A program made the translations under genes and the position numbers. This document shows, piece by piece, positions 1 through 11,300 of a stretch of DNA of 64,000 nt. The DNA is from an uncultured Eubacteriales bacterium (GTDB lineage Bacteria; Bacillota; Clostridia; Oscillospirales; Acutalibacteraceae), in NCBI GenBank assembly GCA_951801675.1, contig CATONX010000005.1:1-64000 (forward strand). Reading direction: 5' to 3'. Numbering within the stretch: the first letter of the stretch is position 1; every line of letters starts with the position of its first letter. Under the pieces are notes generated by a model. It ran no database searches. It saw only the letters and a list, made by a program, of their open reading frames with translations, and was not told the origin of the DNA.

Positions 1-1196
1 GGGAAAAGCCCGGCATTGCCGAGCATCGCTTCGGCGGTATGCAGCATGTCGGCCACCTGGTTGCCAGCGCTTCTGGCCGCCCCTTCCCCGCTTTGGTTCA
101 AATCAGACGCCCGCTTGAGGGACAGGGTATGTACCGTCACGCTCTCCGGGTTTAACTCGATCACCTGGCGCAGGGTATCTGTAAAGCCCTCGGCCGTGTC
201 CGCCGGCAGCCCGACAATCAGGTCCATATTGATATTCGAAAACCCGGCGGCGCGGGCCAGATGGAACGCTTCCACCGTCTGCGCGGCGGTATGCCGCCGG
301 CCGATGGCCGCAAGCACCTGGTCATGCATGGTCTGGGGGTTGATGCTGATGCGGGTGACGCCGCCCGCTTTGAGCGCGTCGAGCTTCTCTTTCGTAATGG
401 TGTCCGGCCGCCCGGCCTCCACCGTATATTCGCGCACCGTACTCAGGTCGAAATTCTCACGCACCGCCTTAAGAAGGGCGGTAAGCTGTTCGGCCGTCAG
501 GGTGGTGGGGGTGCCGCCGCCAAAATAAACCGTTTCCAGACGCAGCCCCAGGTCCTTGGCGATTTTCCCCGTTTCCTCGATTTCCTTGCAAAGCAGCCGC
601 ACATAGTCCGGAATCAGCTTAAAGGTCTTTTCAATCCCCACCGATACAAAGGAGCAGTAAGCGCACCGAGTGGGGCAAAAGGGGATGGAAATGTAAAGAG
701 AAAAGGAATCGGGACGGGATTTCGCCAGGTGCACGTTCTCCGCTTTGACCGTGTGGAGAGCAAGCTCTGTCTTTTCCTCTGACACCAAAAGCCGGTCCCG
801 GAAATACCGGGCCGCCGCTTCCTCGCTTCCTTCCTCCGCGATAAGCCTTCGCATCAGCTTGACCGGGCGCACCCCCGTGAGAATTCCCCATTTCGGGGTA
901 AAGCCTCTCACCTTTACAAGCACTTCAAACAAAGCCACAGCCATCTGCCGCTCGCATTCCTTCTCGTAATCCGGGCTGCTGTTCTCCACCTGTCTTGTCC
1001 TGCTTTCCTTTGTCACAAAAGCCTGATAAGAGGCGGTCAGAGCCGTGGTGGTTTCCCCTTTTCGCAGCGAGGTGACAATCACGACCTCATCCTCTGCCGG
1101 CTCGTACACCACCCGGATGCGCTCCTGGGGATAAAACACCCGGCAAAGGTTCTCCATCTCGTAATGAAAAGCATGTCCGTCAATGTATAGCGTCAT
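1..1196 (-). CDS. hemZ: Coproporphyrinogen III oxidase-like radical SAM protein HemZ (truncated by window edge)
   Basis: Minus-strand reading MTLYIDGHAFHYEMENLCRVFYPQERIRVVYEP... with radical SAM motif PFCPTRCAYCSF and ETVYFGGGTPTTL. Position after the MBL gene is typical. Confidence 0.85.
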   Translation of the reverse strand, partial: MTLYIDGHAFHYEMENLCRVFYPQERIRVVYEPAEDEVVIVTSLRKGETTTALTASYQAFVTKESRTRQVENSSPDYEKECERQMAVALFEVLVKVRGFTPKWGILTGVRPVKLMRRLIAEEGSEEAAARYFRDRLLVSEEKTELALHTVKAENVHLAKSRPDSFSLYISIPFCPTRCAYCSFVSVGIEKTFKLIPDYVRLLCKEIEETGKIAKDLGLRLETVYFGGGTPTTLTAEQLTALLKAVRENFDLSTVREYTVEAGRPDTITKEKLDALKAGGVTRISINPQTMHDQVLAAIGRRHTAAQTVEAFHLARAAGFSNINMDLIVGLPADTAEGFTDTLRQVIELNPESVTVHTLSLKRASDLNQSGEGAARSAGNQVADMLHTAEAMLGNAGLF

Positions 1197-1205
1197 GGTA
1201 TTCTC

Positions 1206-1823
1206 TCAATCTCCGTAAAAATAGGGGTTGTGGTCCCTCTCGTACTGCAAAGTGGTTTCCTCGTCGTGACCGGGAAGCACCCGATAGTCCCCCGGGAGAG
1301 CGGCCAGCTTTTGCAGGGATTTGCACAAGGTCGGATAGCTGCCGTCGGCAAAATCGGTCCGCCCCACCTCCAGGCGAAACAGCGTGTCCCCGGTGAAGAG
1401 CACGTCTTTGCACAAATAGCAGCAGCCTCCCGCCGAATGGCCGGGAGTGGAAAGGACCCGGATGGTCAGATTCCCTACCGAAAGGGTATCCTCGTCTTTG
1501 AGGCGCACGTCGGTGTGAATAGGAGGCAGGTCCCGCCCGAACATTTTGGATACGTTGCGTTCGGGGTCGTTGACCGCGTCCGCCGCGTCCTCGTGCATGG
1601 CGACCAGGGCGCCGGTTTCCTTCTGCACATCCAGAAGGGCGGCAAAATGGTCAAAGTGTGCGTGGGTAAGCAGGATGTATTTGACGTGGTAGCCTTCCAA
1701 AGAGGACACGATCTTCCCCGGGCAGGACCCCGGATCGATCACCGTCGCCTCTTTGGTCTCCTCGTCCATCAGCAGATAGCAGTTGGCAGCAAAGCCGCCC
1801 ACCTTCATACGTGTGATTTTCAT
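1206..1823 (-). CDS. MBL-fold metallo-hydrolase (glyoxalase II-like)
   Basis: THAHFDHFAAL metal-binding motif, STPGHSAGG, FTGDTLF. Confidence 0.9.
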   Translation of the reverse strand: MKITRMKVGGFAANCYLLMDEETKEATVIDPGSCPGKIVSSLEGYHVKYILLTHAHFDHFAALLDVQKETGALVAMHEDAADAVNDPERNVSKMFGRDLPPIHTDVRLKDEDTLSVGNLTIRVLSTPGHSAGGCCYLCKDVLFTGDTLFRLEVGRTDFADGSYPTLCKSLQKLAALPGDYRVLPGHDEETTLQYERDHNPYFYGD

Positions 1824-1847
1824 CGTCTTTCCTCCAGAAAACAGCGA

Positions 1848-2342
1848 TCAGATAGAAAAAAGCAGGTCGAAGTATTCTTTCCCATAGTTGTGAAACTCGC
1901 CCGACTGGACCATCCCGGTAATCTCCTCCCGGCTGGCCCACTTGACCGCTTCCACCTCTTCCTTTTGCAGCACCAAAGCGGACACGTCCACCGGCTGGGT
2001 AAGCAGATAGATATCGGCAAAGTCCTGCCTGCGCATTAAGCGGCGGATGAGCCGGAAGTTCTGAGGCGGCGCGTCGATGCCCAGCTCCTCCTTGGCTTCC
2101 CGCACGGCAGTCGTCAGGCTATCCTCCCCGGCGACCACCGAGCCGCTGGTGGACGACCATTTTCCCGGCATGGAAAACACCGTCTTCGCCCGTTTTTGGA
2201 TGAGGTATTCCCCTTTTTCGTTTTTCGCCCAGATATGCACCACCAGGTGGTAATCCCCCCGTTTGATCCGGTTTCCCCGGACCATGGTGCGCCCGGTCTT
2301 GTTTCCTTTTTCATCAAGAATATCCCATAGCTCCATATCCAC
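1848..2342 (-). CDS. NUDIX hydrolase
   Basis: NUDIX box-like GSVVAGEDSLTTAVREAKEELGI. Confidence 0.9.
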   Translation of the reverse strand: MDMELWDILDEKGNKTGRTMVRGNRIKRGDYHLVVHIWAKNEKGEYLIQKRAKTVFSMPGKWSSTSGSVVAGEDSLTTAVREAKEELGIDAPPQNFRLIRRLMRRQDFADIYLLTQPVDVSALVLQKEEVEAVKWASREEITGMVQSGEFHNYGKEYFDLLFSI

Positions 2343-2378
2343 ACCTACCCTTTTTATGATGTTGCCTGTTTGCTGTTT

Positions 2379-2828
2379 TTATAATTCCATTGTGTCGAGC
2401 AAAATTGTCACCGGCCCGTCGTTCAATAGAGACACCTTCATGTCCGCCCCGAACACACCGGTGGGTACCTGCTCGATCCCCTCCCCTTTCAGCGCCTCCA
2501 CGTAAAAGCGGTAAAGCCGGTCCGCTTCTTTGGGCTCGGCGGCGTTTGTAAAGGAAGGACGGCGGCCGTGGCGGCAGTCGGCATACAAGGTAAACTGAGA
2601 CACCACCAAAGCGCTTCCCCCTATGTCCAACACCGACCGGTTCATTTTGTCCTGTTCGTCGGTAAAAATGCGAAGACCCGCGGTTTTACGCGCCAGCAGG
2701 GAAGCCTCGGCCTCCCCGTCCCCATGGGTGACACCCAGCAAAATGAGAAGCCCCGGGCCGATCTCCCCCACTGTTTTTCCATCCACTTCCACCCGGGCGT
2801 TCGCCACCCGCTGAATGACTGCTCTCAT
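2379..2828 (-). CDS. dtd: D-aminoacyl-tRNA deacylase
   Basis: [50 protein letters not shown]. Start placed at the internal ATG (2828), not the longer ORF start. Confidence 0.93.
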   Translation of the reverse strand: MRAVIQRVANARVEVDGKTVGEIGPGLLILLGVTHGDGEAEASLLARKTAGLRIFTDEQDKMNRSVLDIGGSALVVSQFTLYADCRHGRRPSFTNAAEPKEADRLYRFYVEALKGEGIEQVPTGVFGADMKVSLLNDGPVTILLDTMEL

Positions 2829-2848
2829 CCGTCCGTCTCCTTCCTTTC

Positions 2849-5017
2849 CTATGCGCGTTTCGCGGAAAGGACGCCCGGAATCTTTGCAATACGGGAAATG
2901 ATGCCGCTCAAATGCTCCTTGCCGTTGACGCCGATGGTCAGCTGAATACCCACGCTGCTGCCCTTGGCTTCCTGGGCGTTGAAGGCGTGGATCATCACGT
3001 GCATGGCGGCCAGCTGACCGGTTAAATCGGCCAGAATGCCGTGGCGGTTGGTGACCTCCACGTTCAAGCCGCACTTGTATTCGCCCTTATGCACCGTGTC
3101 CCAATAGGCGCTGACCCACCGCTCCGGCTCATCGGACATGGCGATCACCTTGGGGACATTGGGGCAGTCCCGCTTGTGGATGGAGACGCCGTAGCCCCGG
3201 GTGATGAACCCGATGATCTCGTCCCCGGGCAGGGGATTGCAGCAGCGGGAGAATTTCACCAGACAATTGTCCACCCCTTCGATGATGACGCCGGAGTTGT
3301 TGACCACCTTGCGTTTGGGCGCGGTGATGGCCGTTTCCGGGTTAAAGCGTTCCGCCTTTACAATTCTCTGATACTCGTCCCGGATGCGGGGCATGATTCT
3401 GGACAATACCACCCCGCCGTAGCCGATGGAGGCGTAGAGCTCCTCCACCGAATTGCAGTGCTGCTTTGCCGCTAAGTCCTGCAAAAACTCCTGCATTTTT
3501 TCTTCCGGCAGCCGGATGCTGTTGCGGGCAAATTCCCGCTCCAGCTCCGCCTTGCCTTCTATGATATTCTCTTCCTTGCACTCGTTTTTAAACCACTGGC
3601 GTATTTTGGTTCTGGCCTGGCCCGTCTGTACGATCTTCAGCCAGTCCCGGCTGGGTCCGTGTTTGGGATCGGAAGAGGTCATAACCTCGATGATTTCGCC
3701 GGTTTTCACCTTGTATTCCAGCGGCACGATCCGCCCGTCCACCTTCGCGCCGGTCATCCGGTTGCCCACGGCGGAATGGATGGCATAGGCAAAGTCGATG
3801 ACGGTGGAGCCCACCGGCAGGCTGATCACGTCCCCCTTGGGGGTGAGCACAAACACCTCCTCCGGGGCCAAATCGGTTTTGATGGTGCGCACAATGTCTT
3901 CCACATCGTCCGCTTCCTTCTGGTTTTCGAGCATCTGGCGAATCCAGGCCAGGCGCTCCTCCAGCTTGTCCTTCCCCTGGATACCGGCCTTGTACTTCCA
4001 GTGGGCCGCGATGCCGTATTCCGCCGTGTGGTGCATGTCCCACGTGCGGATCTGCACCTCGAAGGGAACCCCTTCCTTGCCGATGACGGTGGTGTGCAGC
4101 GACTGGTACATGTTTGGCTTGGGAGTACAGATATAGTCCTTAAACCGGCTGGGAACCGGACGGAACATGTCGTGAATGATGCCTAAGACGTTATAGCAGT
4201 CGATGAGCGTGTCCACAATGATGCGTACGGCGTAAATGTCGTAAATCTCATCGAAGGACTTGCCCTGGATGATCATTTTGCGGTAGATGCCATTGACGCT
4301 TTTGACCCGGCCTTCGATGTAGACGTTTGGCATGATGCTGCTCAGACGTTCGCGGATCTGCTCCTGCAGGCTTTTTAACAGCCGTTCCCGGTCGTTTTTG
4401 CGCAGCTCCAGGTTTTCTTCGATCTCGTGCACCGCCACCGGGTCCAGATAATGGATGGACAGGTCCTCCAGTTCCTCCTTGACCGCGCGGATACCGAGAC
4501 GGTGGGCGATGGGCGCGTAAATGTCCATGGTTTCCCGGGCCTTGTCCCGGCGCTTTTGCTCGGGCATATACTGGAGGGTGCGCATGTTGTGCAGCCGGTC
4601 GGCCAGTTTTATGATGATAACCCGGATGTCCTGAGACATGGCCAGCAGCATCTTGCGCACGTTTTCCGCCTGCTGCTCCTCCCGGGAGGAATAGGGGATC
4701 TTATCGAGCTTCGTCACCCCGTCCACCAGAGCCGCTATGTCCTCACCAAACAAATCGGTGATCTCCTTAATGGTGTGCCCGGTGTCCTCCACCACGTCGT
4801 GGAGCAGCGCCGCGATGATGCAGTCGGTGTCCATTCCTAAGTTTACAAGAATGGCCGCCACATTGAGCGGATGGAGAAAATACGGCTCGCCCGACTGGCG
4901 CTTCTGCCCTTTGTGGGCGTCGAACGCATAGTCGTACGCCTTGTGAACCTGCTCGTAATCATAAGGCCGGCCGGTTTCCTTCATAATCTGGTAAAGCCAG
5001 TCATAGGTCATTTCCAT
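2849..5017 (-). CDS. relA: Bifunctional (p)ppGpp synthetase/hydrolase (RelA/SpoT)
   Basis: HD ([10 protein letters not shown]), synthetase ([10 protein letters not shown]), TGS and ACT domains. Confidence 0.96.
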   Translation of the reverse strand: MEMTYDWLYQIMKETGRPYDYEQVHKAYDYAFDAHKGQKRQSGEPYFLHPLNVAAILVNLGMDTDCIIAALLHDVVEDTGHTIKEITDLFGEDIAALVDGVTKLDKIPYSSREEQQAENVRKMLLAMSQDIRVIIIKLADRLHNMRTLQYMPEQKRRDKARETMDIYAPIAHRLGIRAVKEELEDLSIHYLDPVAVHEIEENLELRKNDRERLLKSLQEQIRERLSSIMPNVYIEGRVKSVNGIYRKMIIQGKSFDEIYDIYAVRIIVDTLIDCYNVLGIIHDMFRPVPSRFKDYICTPKPNMYQSLHTTVIGKEGVPFEVQIRTWDMHHTAEYGIAAHWKYKAGIQGKDKLEERLAWIRQMLENQKEADDVEDIVRTIKTDLAPEEVFVLTPKGDVISLPVGSTVIDFAYAIHSAVGNRMTGAKVDGRIVPLEYKVKTGEIIEVMTSSDPKHGPSRDWLKIVQTGQARTKIRQWFKNECKEENIIEGKAELEREFARNSIRLPEEKMQEFLQDLAAKQHCNSVEELYASIGYGGVVLSRIMPRIRDEYQRIVKAERFNPETAITAPKRKVVNNSGVIIEGVDNCLVKFSRCCNPLPGDEIIGFITRGYGVSIHKRDCPNVPKVIAMSDEPERWVSAYWDTVHKGEYKCGLNVEVTNRHGILADLTGQLAAMHVMIHAFNAQEAKGSSVGIQLTIGVNGKEHLSGIISRIAKIPGVLSAKRA

Positions 5018-5021
5018 CGTC

Positions 5022-7076
5022 TCACCTCCCCGCCGCGTCTCTTTTACGCCGGATTTCGCACAAAACCGCGGAATCGTCCAAATTCACTTTTCCCTTGGTG
5101 GGCAGCAACCGAATGTCCAGCTGGCCCGCCCTATTTTCATAGGCGGCGATGCCCAGCTCCTGCAGCGCGTCCAGCGCCACCAGCAGCTTGCCGCTCCCTA
5201 GCCCCAGCCGATGAAAAAGCAGGTCGATGCTGCCCCGGTAGCCGCCCTGGGCGCGCACATAGCGAAAGAGAGCCGCCATTTCGTCCCGGTTTGGGCATAA
5301 GGCCGCCCATTCCTCTTCCTTACATGGTTCCCCTCTCTGCAGGCGTTCATACAACCGAAGGCCTTCGGTGCAGGCTTCCTCTTTGAGTCCCGACGGCCGC
5401 GCATCCTTGACGATCACCGAAAGGCTTTGTTCCCCGCGAAACTCCGAAATGGAGAGGGACACCGCCAAATCAAGCTTTTCCCCCTGGGAAAAGGCAAGCT
5501 CCGCCACCGGTGTCCCGAACCACACCGCCTGCACCTGGACGTTGTCCCGCCAAAGGTTTAAGCGCACATGCTTACCGCCCGCCAGCGGCGTGACGCTTTG
5601 CAGCGTCATACCAAACAGGCCGAACAAGGGCGCCGGGTTCTCACAGCCGAAGGGCTCGAGAAAATGCAGGTCCCGCACCGCTTCCAGAGAAAGGGAGGCC
5701 GGGCGCAGCTTGCAGTCGAGTGTAAGCTTGGGAAGGGGCATCGGTGTTGGGAGCCCCGCCGCATAGGCATTGATGGCCCGGCGGAATTCGTCCACCTTTC
5801 CGGCTTCCAGTTCCAGCCCGGCCGCCAGCTTATGCCCGCCGAACCGGGTCAGGTGAGTAGAACAGGCGGCGACGGCGTCGTACAGCGAAAAGCCGTCGAT
5901 GCTCCGACCAGAGCCTTTTGCCTTCTCTCCTTCAATGGAAATCAAAATACAAGGTTTGGCGTATCGCTCCATCATCTTGGAGGCGACGATGCCGATGACC
6001 CCCTTGTGCCACCCCTCCCCGGCCAGCACCAGCACCCGGTCGTAAGCAAAGGCCGGGTTTTCGTCCAGAATCTGCTGGGCCTTTTGAAGGATGTCCGCTT
6101 CAATCTGCTGGCGAAGCCGGTTCTCTCCATCGATTTCCTGGGCCAGGTCCTGGGCCTCTTGGGGATCCTCCGACAAAAGCAGGCGAACCGCCCGGTCAGG
6201 AGAACCGATGCGCCCCGCGGCATTGATGCGCGGGGCCAGGGAAAAGGCCACGTTTGTGCCGGTGAGCCGGCGCCCGGTCATCCCCGCCGCGTCCAGCAGG
6301 GCGGCTACTCCCGCCCGGTCGGAGTTACTCAGGTGCAAAAGCCCCCGCTGGACCAGCGCCCGGTTTTCTCCTTTTAAAGGAACCACGTCCCCCATGGTAC
6401 CGATGGCGACCAGGTCTGCATACTCGTCCAAGAGCCCCTCCGGCTCGCCGCCTTCCAGGGCTTGTACCAATTTAAAGGCCACGCCTACCCCCGCGTAGTC
6501 ATGAAACCGGCTGGGGCAGTCGGCCCGGTGGGGGTTTACCACCGCGCAGGCATTGGGAAGGGTATCGCCGGGGGTATGGTGGTCGGTTACCACCACATCC
6601 ATCCCAAGGGCACTGGCATAGTCGATTTCCTCGAGGGCGGATACGCCGTTGTCCACCGTAATCAAAAGCTTAACCCCGTCCTCATGAAGGGCGGCGACGG
6701 CTTCCTTGTTGAGCCCGTAACCCTCCCCTTCCCGCTTGGGGATATAGGTGCGTACGTCCGCGTCCCTGGCGCAAAGATAGGAATAGAGAACCGCCGTGGC
6801 CGTCACCCCGTCCGCGTCGTAGTCGCCATAGACCGCGATCCGCTCAAAGTTCTCAATGGCCGCTTCCACTCGCTCTACCGCCTTGTCCATATCCGCAAAA
6901 GAGAACGGGTCTTCAAAGGCGTCCGCTCCGTTTATGTATGCAATGGCAGCTTGTGGGTCATCAAAGCCGCGCCCGGCCAGCAGCACGCTGAGCAGGCCGG
7001 AAAACTGGCCCGATTCGCTCAGCGCGTTTGCCGCCGCCCGGTCAAAGGAATGAAGCACCCATCTTTTTCTTCCCAT
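5022..7076 (-). CDS. recJ: Single-stranded-DNA-specific exonuclease RecJ
   Basis: YGDYDADGVTATA, VVTDHHTPGD, GGHKLAAGL. Confidence 0.95.
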   Translation of the reverse strand: MGRKRWVLHSFDRAAANALSESGQFSGLLSVLLAGRGFDDPQAAIAYINGADAFEDPFSFADMDKAVERVEAAIENFERIAVYGDYDADGVTATAVLYSYLCARDADVRTYIPKREGEGYGLNKEAVAALHEDGVKLLITVDNGVSALEEIDYASALGMDVVVTDHHTPGDTLPNACAVVNPHRADCPSRFHDYAGVGVAFKLVQALEGGEPEGLLDEYADLVAIGTMGDVVPLKGENRALVQRGLLHLSNSDRAGVAALLDAAGMTGRRLTGTNVAFSLAPRINAAGRIGSPDRAVRLLLSEDPQEAQDLAQEIDGENRLRQQIEADILQKAQQILDENPAFAYDRVLVLAGEGWHKGVIGIVASKMMERYAKPCILISIEGEKAKGSGRSIDGFSLYDAVAACSTHLTRFGGHKLAAGLELEAGKVDEFRRAINAYAAGLPTPMPLPKLTLDCKLRPASLSLEAVRDLHFLEPFGCENPAPLFGLFGMTLQSVTPLAGGKHVRLNLWRDNVQVQAVWFGTPVAELAFSQGEKLDLAVSLSISEFRGEQSLSVIVKDARPSGLKEEACTEGLRLYERLQRGEPCKEEEWAALCPNRDEMAALFRYVRAQGGYRGSIDLLFHRLGLGSGKLLVALDALQELGIAAYENRAGQLDIRLLPTKGKVNLDDSAVLCEIRRKRDAAGR

Positions 7077-7194
7077 AGACTATCCTCACCGTCTGATTTT
7101 CCCCCGTTTGCCCAAGCCGTTAGGCAAACGCGGCGCATTCGTTGATATCGTTTTATTTTACCACTTTTGCCCGTTTGATTCAACCGCAATCTTT

Positions 7195-8025
7195 TCAGGT
7201 ATTCCACAGGCTATCGTAAATGTCCATCCGCCTTTCCATCACCGCCGCGTACCCCGCCTTGGCCCATTCTCCCACGTTTTGCGCGTCTTTCGGCGCCGGC
7301 ACCCGGATACATAGCACCCGTTTGAGCGCTCCCGTATCCAGAAGGTCCTGCAGCCGCCGGGCCGCTTTGTCCTCCCTTGCATTCGTTCCGTCCGGCCCGG
7401 TGTCGGCCTCCACCAGCAGCAGCCTCTGCGCGCCCAGCTCCCGCAAGGGCCAAAGCAGAGAGGTCTTAAGCAGGACGTTTCCATATAACAAATACCGCTC
7501 ACCCCGGGCGGTCACCAGAGTCTTTTCCCCAAAGATGCAGGCGGCGGCCATAGGCAGCGCCTCCGCCCGGGCAATCACCGCCGAGTCTCCCGCCGTCCCG
7601 GGAGGAAGGGTAACTGCGGTTATATCCTTGGCCCGCTGCAGGTCGAAAGCCGACAGAGCGCAGGCAGGCGGCAACGGCCCCAGCGGCGCGATCCCGGCCC
7701 GTTCCAAAACTTTGGTCAGACGCCGTTTGCGCCGCCAGCGGGAAACCGGGCCACCCCGGTTTTCAAAGCGCAGCAGCTTCATCAGCGCCCCCAGCTGGGC
7801 AGAGGTATCCACCTCCTGACAAAAAAGCAGCGCCGGCAGCGCAGCCGTCCCGGTTGCAGACACCGCCGCCACTCGAATGTCCAGTCTGCGTATCGCCGCC
7901 AGTGCGCCGATGGCCGCCGCGGCGCTATATCCATCACCCATCAGGGCGACCCCTGTCTTCAAGCCGCTCTCCCCCTTTCTGACGATCTTCCTGTTGCATT
8001 CGAAATGGATATGGCTCGTTCGCAT
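7195..8025 (-). CDS. Patatin-like phospholipase family protein, catalytic residues apparently lost
   Basis: VALMGDGYSAAAAIGALAAIRRL aligns by eye to the patatin N-terminus, but GxSxG is replaced by SATGTA and the catalytic DG by YG (LLYGNVLLKTSLLWPLRELGAQRLLLVEA). Start uncertain (8025 or 8052). Confidence 0.6.
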   Translation of the reverse strand: MRTSHIHFECNRKIVRKGESGLKTGVALMGDGYSAAAAIGALAAIRRLDIRVAAVSATGTAALPALLFCQEVDTSAQLGALMKLLRFENRGGPVSRWRRKRRLTKVLERAGIAPLGPLPPACALSAFDLQRAKDITAVTLPPGTAGDSAVIARAEALPMAAACIFGEKTLVTARGERYLLYGNVLLKTSLLWPLRELGAQRLLLVEADTGPDGTNAREDKAARRLQDLLDTGALKRVLCIRVPAPKDAQNVGEWAKAGYAAVMERRMDIYDSLWNT

Positions 8026-8286
8026 GCAACCCTTTCCTTCCAATGTACTCAAAAGGAGGCCTCCTGGTTCCTGTCCATTTTCTGCCGGCCGCTTTGTCTA
8101 GCTTGCGGGAAGGAACTCGCGGTCAAACGCATTGCAAAAAGGAGAAGATTCGCTCTTGTTACCGGATGAAAAAAGCCTCTTGCTTGGGCCTCAGAAAACC
8201 GGTGCCGGCCGGCTCACCGGCGTATGCGGCCGGAAGGAAGCGAAGGCGGGCATATTCCCCTGAAAGCGCATGTGATTTTCTGTAAA

Positions 8287-8325
8287 AAGGAAGAGGGCCG
8301 GATTCCCGGCCCTCTTCCTTTTTAT
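8287..8325 (-). terminator. Intrinsic terminator of the SBP/GGDEF-EAL unit
   Basis: GGAAGAGGGCCGG-gatt-CCGGCCCTCTTCC stem flanked by A/T tracts. Confidence 0.75.
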
Positions 8326-8387
8326 TTCTGACTTTTGTGCTCGTCGGCCGCTCCCGCCCGGCGGACAGGGGAACCGATTGATCGCAC

Positions 8388-11300
8388 TCACTCTTTTCTT
8401 CGTGTTGCAGCCGCCTGAATTTCCTGCACGGTGGATTCTTCGATGCCCTGGGGATGATAGCTGGGTTTTCCAAGATAATATCCCTGCATATAATCCGCAC
8501 CAAGGGAAATGAGCGTCTCCATTTCGCTCCTGGTTTCCACCCCTTCCGCGATGACTTTAATGTGTCGTTCCTTGGAATAGGCGATTAGATTTTCGAAGAG
8601 CACCTGCCGGTTTGCATCCTCGTCGATTCCCCGGACGATGGACATGTCGATCTTCACAAAGTCCGGCGTAACCGACAGCAGAACCGCGTCCCCGTTATAT
8701 CCGGAACCGAAATCGTCGAGCGCCAGACAGCAGTCCCAATACTGCACCAGACGCTGCTTGCGGCTGGTAGCCTGCTCGTCGATTTCGTCGTTCTCGGTCA
8801 GCTCGATCACCACGCGGTCCAAAAGCGGGTGGTAAAGCTTTTCAATGTCGTAAATGTCGCTCTCGGTGAGAAGCTGGTTGGGGATGGAGTTGATGAACAC
8901 CTTGCACCCGGCGAGCGCCTCCTTGTTTCGGTCAAAAGCTTTGAGCGCCTTAAACCAAGTTAAATGTTCAATCTGGTAAAGCTTCGACTGGGACCGGGCC
9001 AGACGCAGGACGTCCACCGGCGAATTGAGGGTGCCCATCTGCGGGCGCATAAGCGCTTCATAGGCAAACACCTCGCCGCTCACCGCGTCCACAATGGGCT
9101 GGAAGGCGTATTCCACCAATTCCTCGTCGATGAGCTTGTTGAGATCTTCCCGGCTGCGCAGCAGGAAGGAATCCCGGTTGTAGCTTTCCCGATCGAACTC
9201 ATAAAGCTCGCCTTTGATGGTGTTCTTTACTTTATACATGGCAAAATCCGCGTATTTGATGAGCTCTTCATAGGAAGCGGAATCCTCCGGGTACCAGGAG
9301 ACACCGGCGGAAGCCCGGATTTTAATGGTGCGGGAATCAGGCAGGGTCAGCGTGGCCTTGCGCAGTTCCTCGCGCACGTCCCCGATCACCCGGCGGATGT
9401 GCTGTTTGCTTTCGTAGCCGGAAAGGAACACATAAAACTCATCGCCGGACATGCGTGCAACGATACCGTTATACGCGATGAACTCCTTGAAGATGGAAGC
9501 GGCGCAGCGGATGTACTCGTCACCGAAATCATGGCCATAGGTATCGTTTATGTATTTGAGGTTATCCAGGTCAAACATGATAAACGCCGCCGTACGCAGT
9601 TTTTGCGGAGCTTGAAAACATTTGGCGACCCTGGCATGAAAGGCACGGCGGTTTAAAAGGTTGGTCAGCAGGTCGTAGTCCCGTTCGTACTCGATCTTCT
9701 TCTTTTCGAGCATTTCCTGGGTTACGTCCACCGCCACTCCCAGCATATGCTCCCCGTCCTGCACCAGCTTGACACGCACCCATTTAGGCGCACCTTCTTT
9801 GGTAAGCAGGCGGTAGACCTTCACCTGCCCGCCGTCCTCCGTGGTGTCCACATACCGCTCCTTTTCCCTTAGCATCCTGGCAAACTGCTGGGCCGGAAGA
9901 TAGGACGCTTTGTCGGGGCCGTCAATGTCCATAATGGCAAAAAAGTCGTCGGTACAGAATACGCGGTCCAGGCCCTTTTGCTGCTCGAACGCGCCGATGG
10001 AAATGTTGGCCATATGGATGATTTGGGAAAGCTTGGACGCCGAATCAAAGACGCTGCTGCTCAAGGTTTCCACCGCCGACGCCAGCTCGTCGATCTCCGC
10101 GATGCGGGTTTTCTCCAGCCGCACCGGCTGGGTCGGGTCGCTGTCACGCACCTTGCGCACCAACGCGGTAATGGGCTTTGTGAAGAAGGAACCTACCATC
10201 AGGACGCTGACAATGCTGATAAACAAAGAAAGAATCAGCGCGATGAACACCGCGGTTTGAACGCTTCTTGAGAAGCTCAAAAGGGTCTTGCTTTCCACAA
10301 TTCCGGCCAGCGCCCACTTTTCATTCTCAAAGGGCGTGTTGGAATTATAGAGCTTGAGGTACTGGAGGCTCGCGAAGGTGGTGTCGGTAATCCGTTCATT
10401 TTTCTCGAGCCGGTAAACATTGGTATAGTCCGGCTGCTCCGCGAGGACCACTCGGTCTTCTTCTCCGAACAGCACCTTGGAAATCGGTCCGCTCGCCAGC
10501 ACCAGTTCCACCCGCATATCCTCGTTTTCGTCCACACACAACAGATACGCACCCTTGTCGCTGGCGACCACCTCCGCATAAGGAAGCATGGTGCGCAGGT
10601 AATCGAGCTTGAGCTCCACTCCCAGCACGCCGTACGCTGTTCCATCTGCCTGCCGAAGAGGGATGGAATAGGTGATGATTTCCTCCTCATCGTCGTATAA
10701 GCAAAAAGGGCGGCACCAATAGCCAAGATCAGCGGTGGATATCTGTGGATACTCCACCGCCGCCTGGAAGGGCTTTTGATAGAATCGGCTGTTTTGAGGG
10801 TCGTCGGAGCGAAACTGAAAGGTGGGATACCAGCCGGTATCCATGGGGATGCCCAACGTCTTGGTAATGGCGGAGGGCGCCCGCTCGATGAGCAGGTCGG
10901 AGGTGTCGTTGGGATTGGTCACCGGATCGTCATCTCGGATGTAAAGGCCGGACTTCACCATATCTCCCGATGCCACAGCCGGGTCCTGCCCGTTTAAGAT
11001 CACAAACGCGCCGGTCACCGAATTTTTGCGGATGAGATAGATGATATCCGAACTGATTCCCTCCAAAATCTCGATGGCGAGAGGCGAATTGGCCGTAAGA
11101 TCGGCAAGGGTGGCGTTTTCCTGAGCCAGTACCTGGGCGACCTTGTTGTTGACCGATTCCTCCGTTTCCGTCAAGTTGGACCAGCGCTGGACCATTTCGT
11201 TTTCCAAATAGTTTTTGCGGTTGATAACCCGTTCGTTGAGAATATCAAAGGAATTGTTGTTGAGCTGCTCAATGGTGCCGCCCCAAAGGATGGTGCCGGC

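Noticed and set aside
1206-5017. NUDIX gene inserted between dtd and the MBL hydrolase as a novel operon
   Set aside because: An otherwise standard recJ-relA-dtd-MBL-hemZ order. A NUDIX insertion alone is not remarkable enough.
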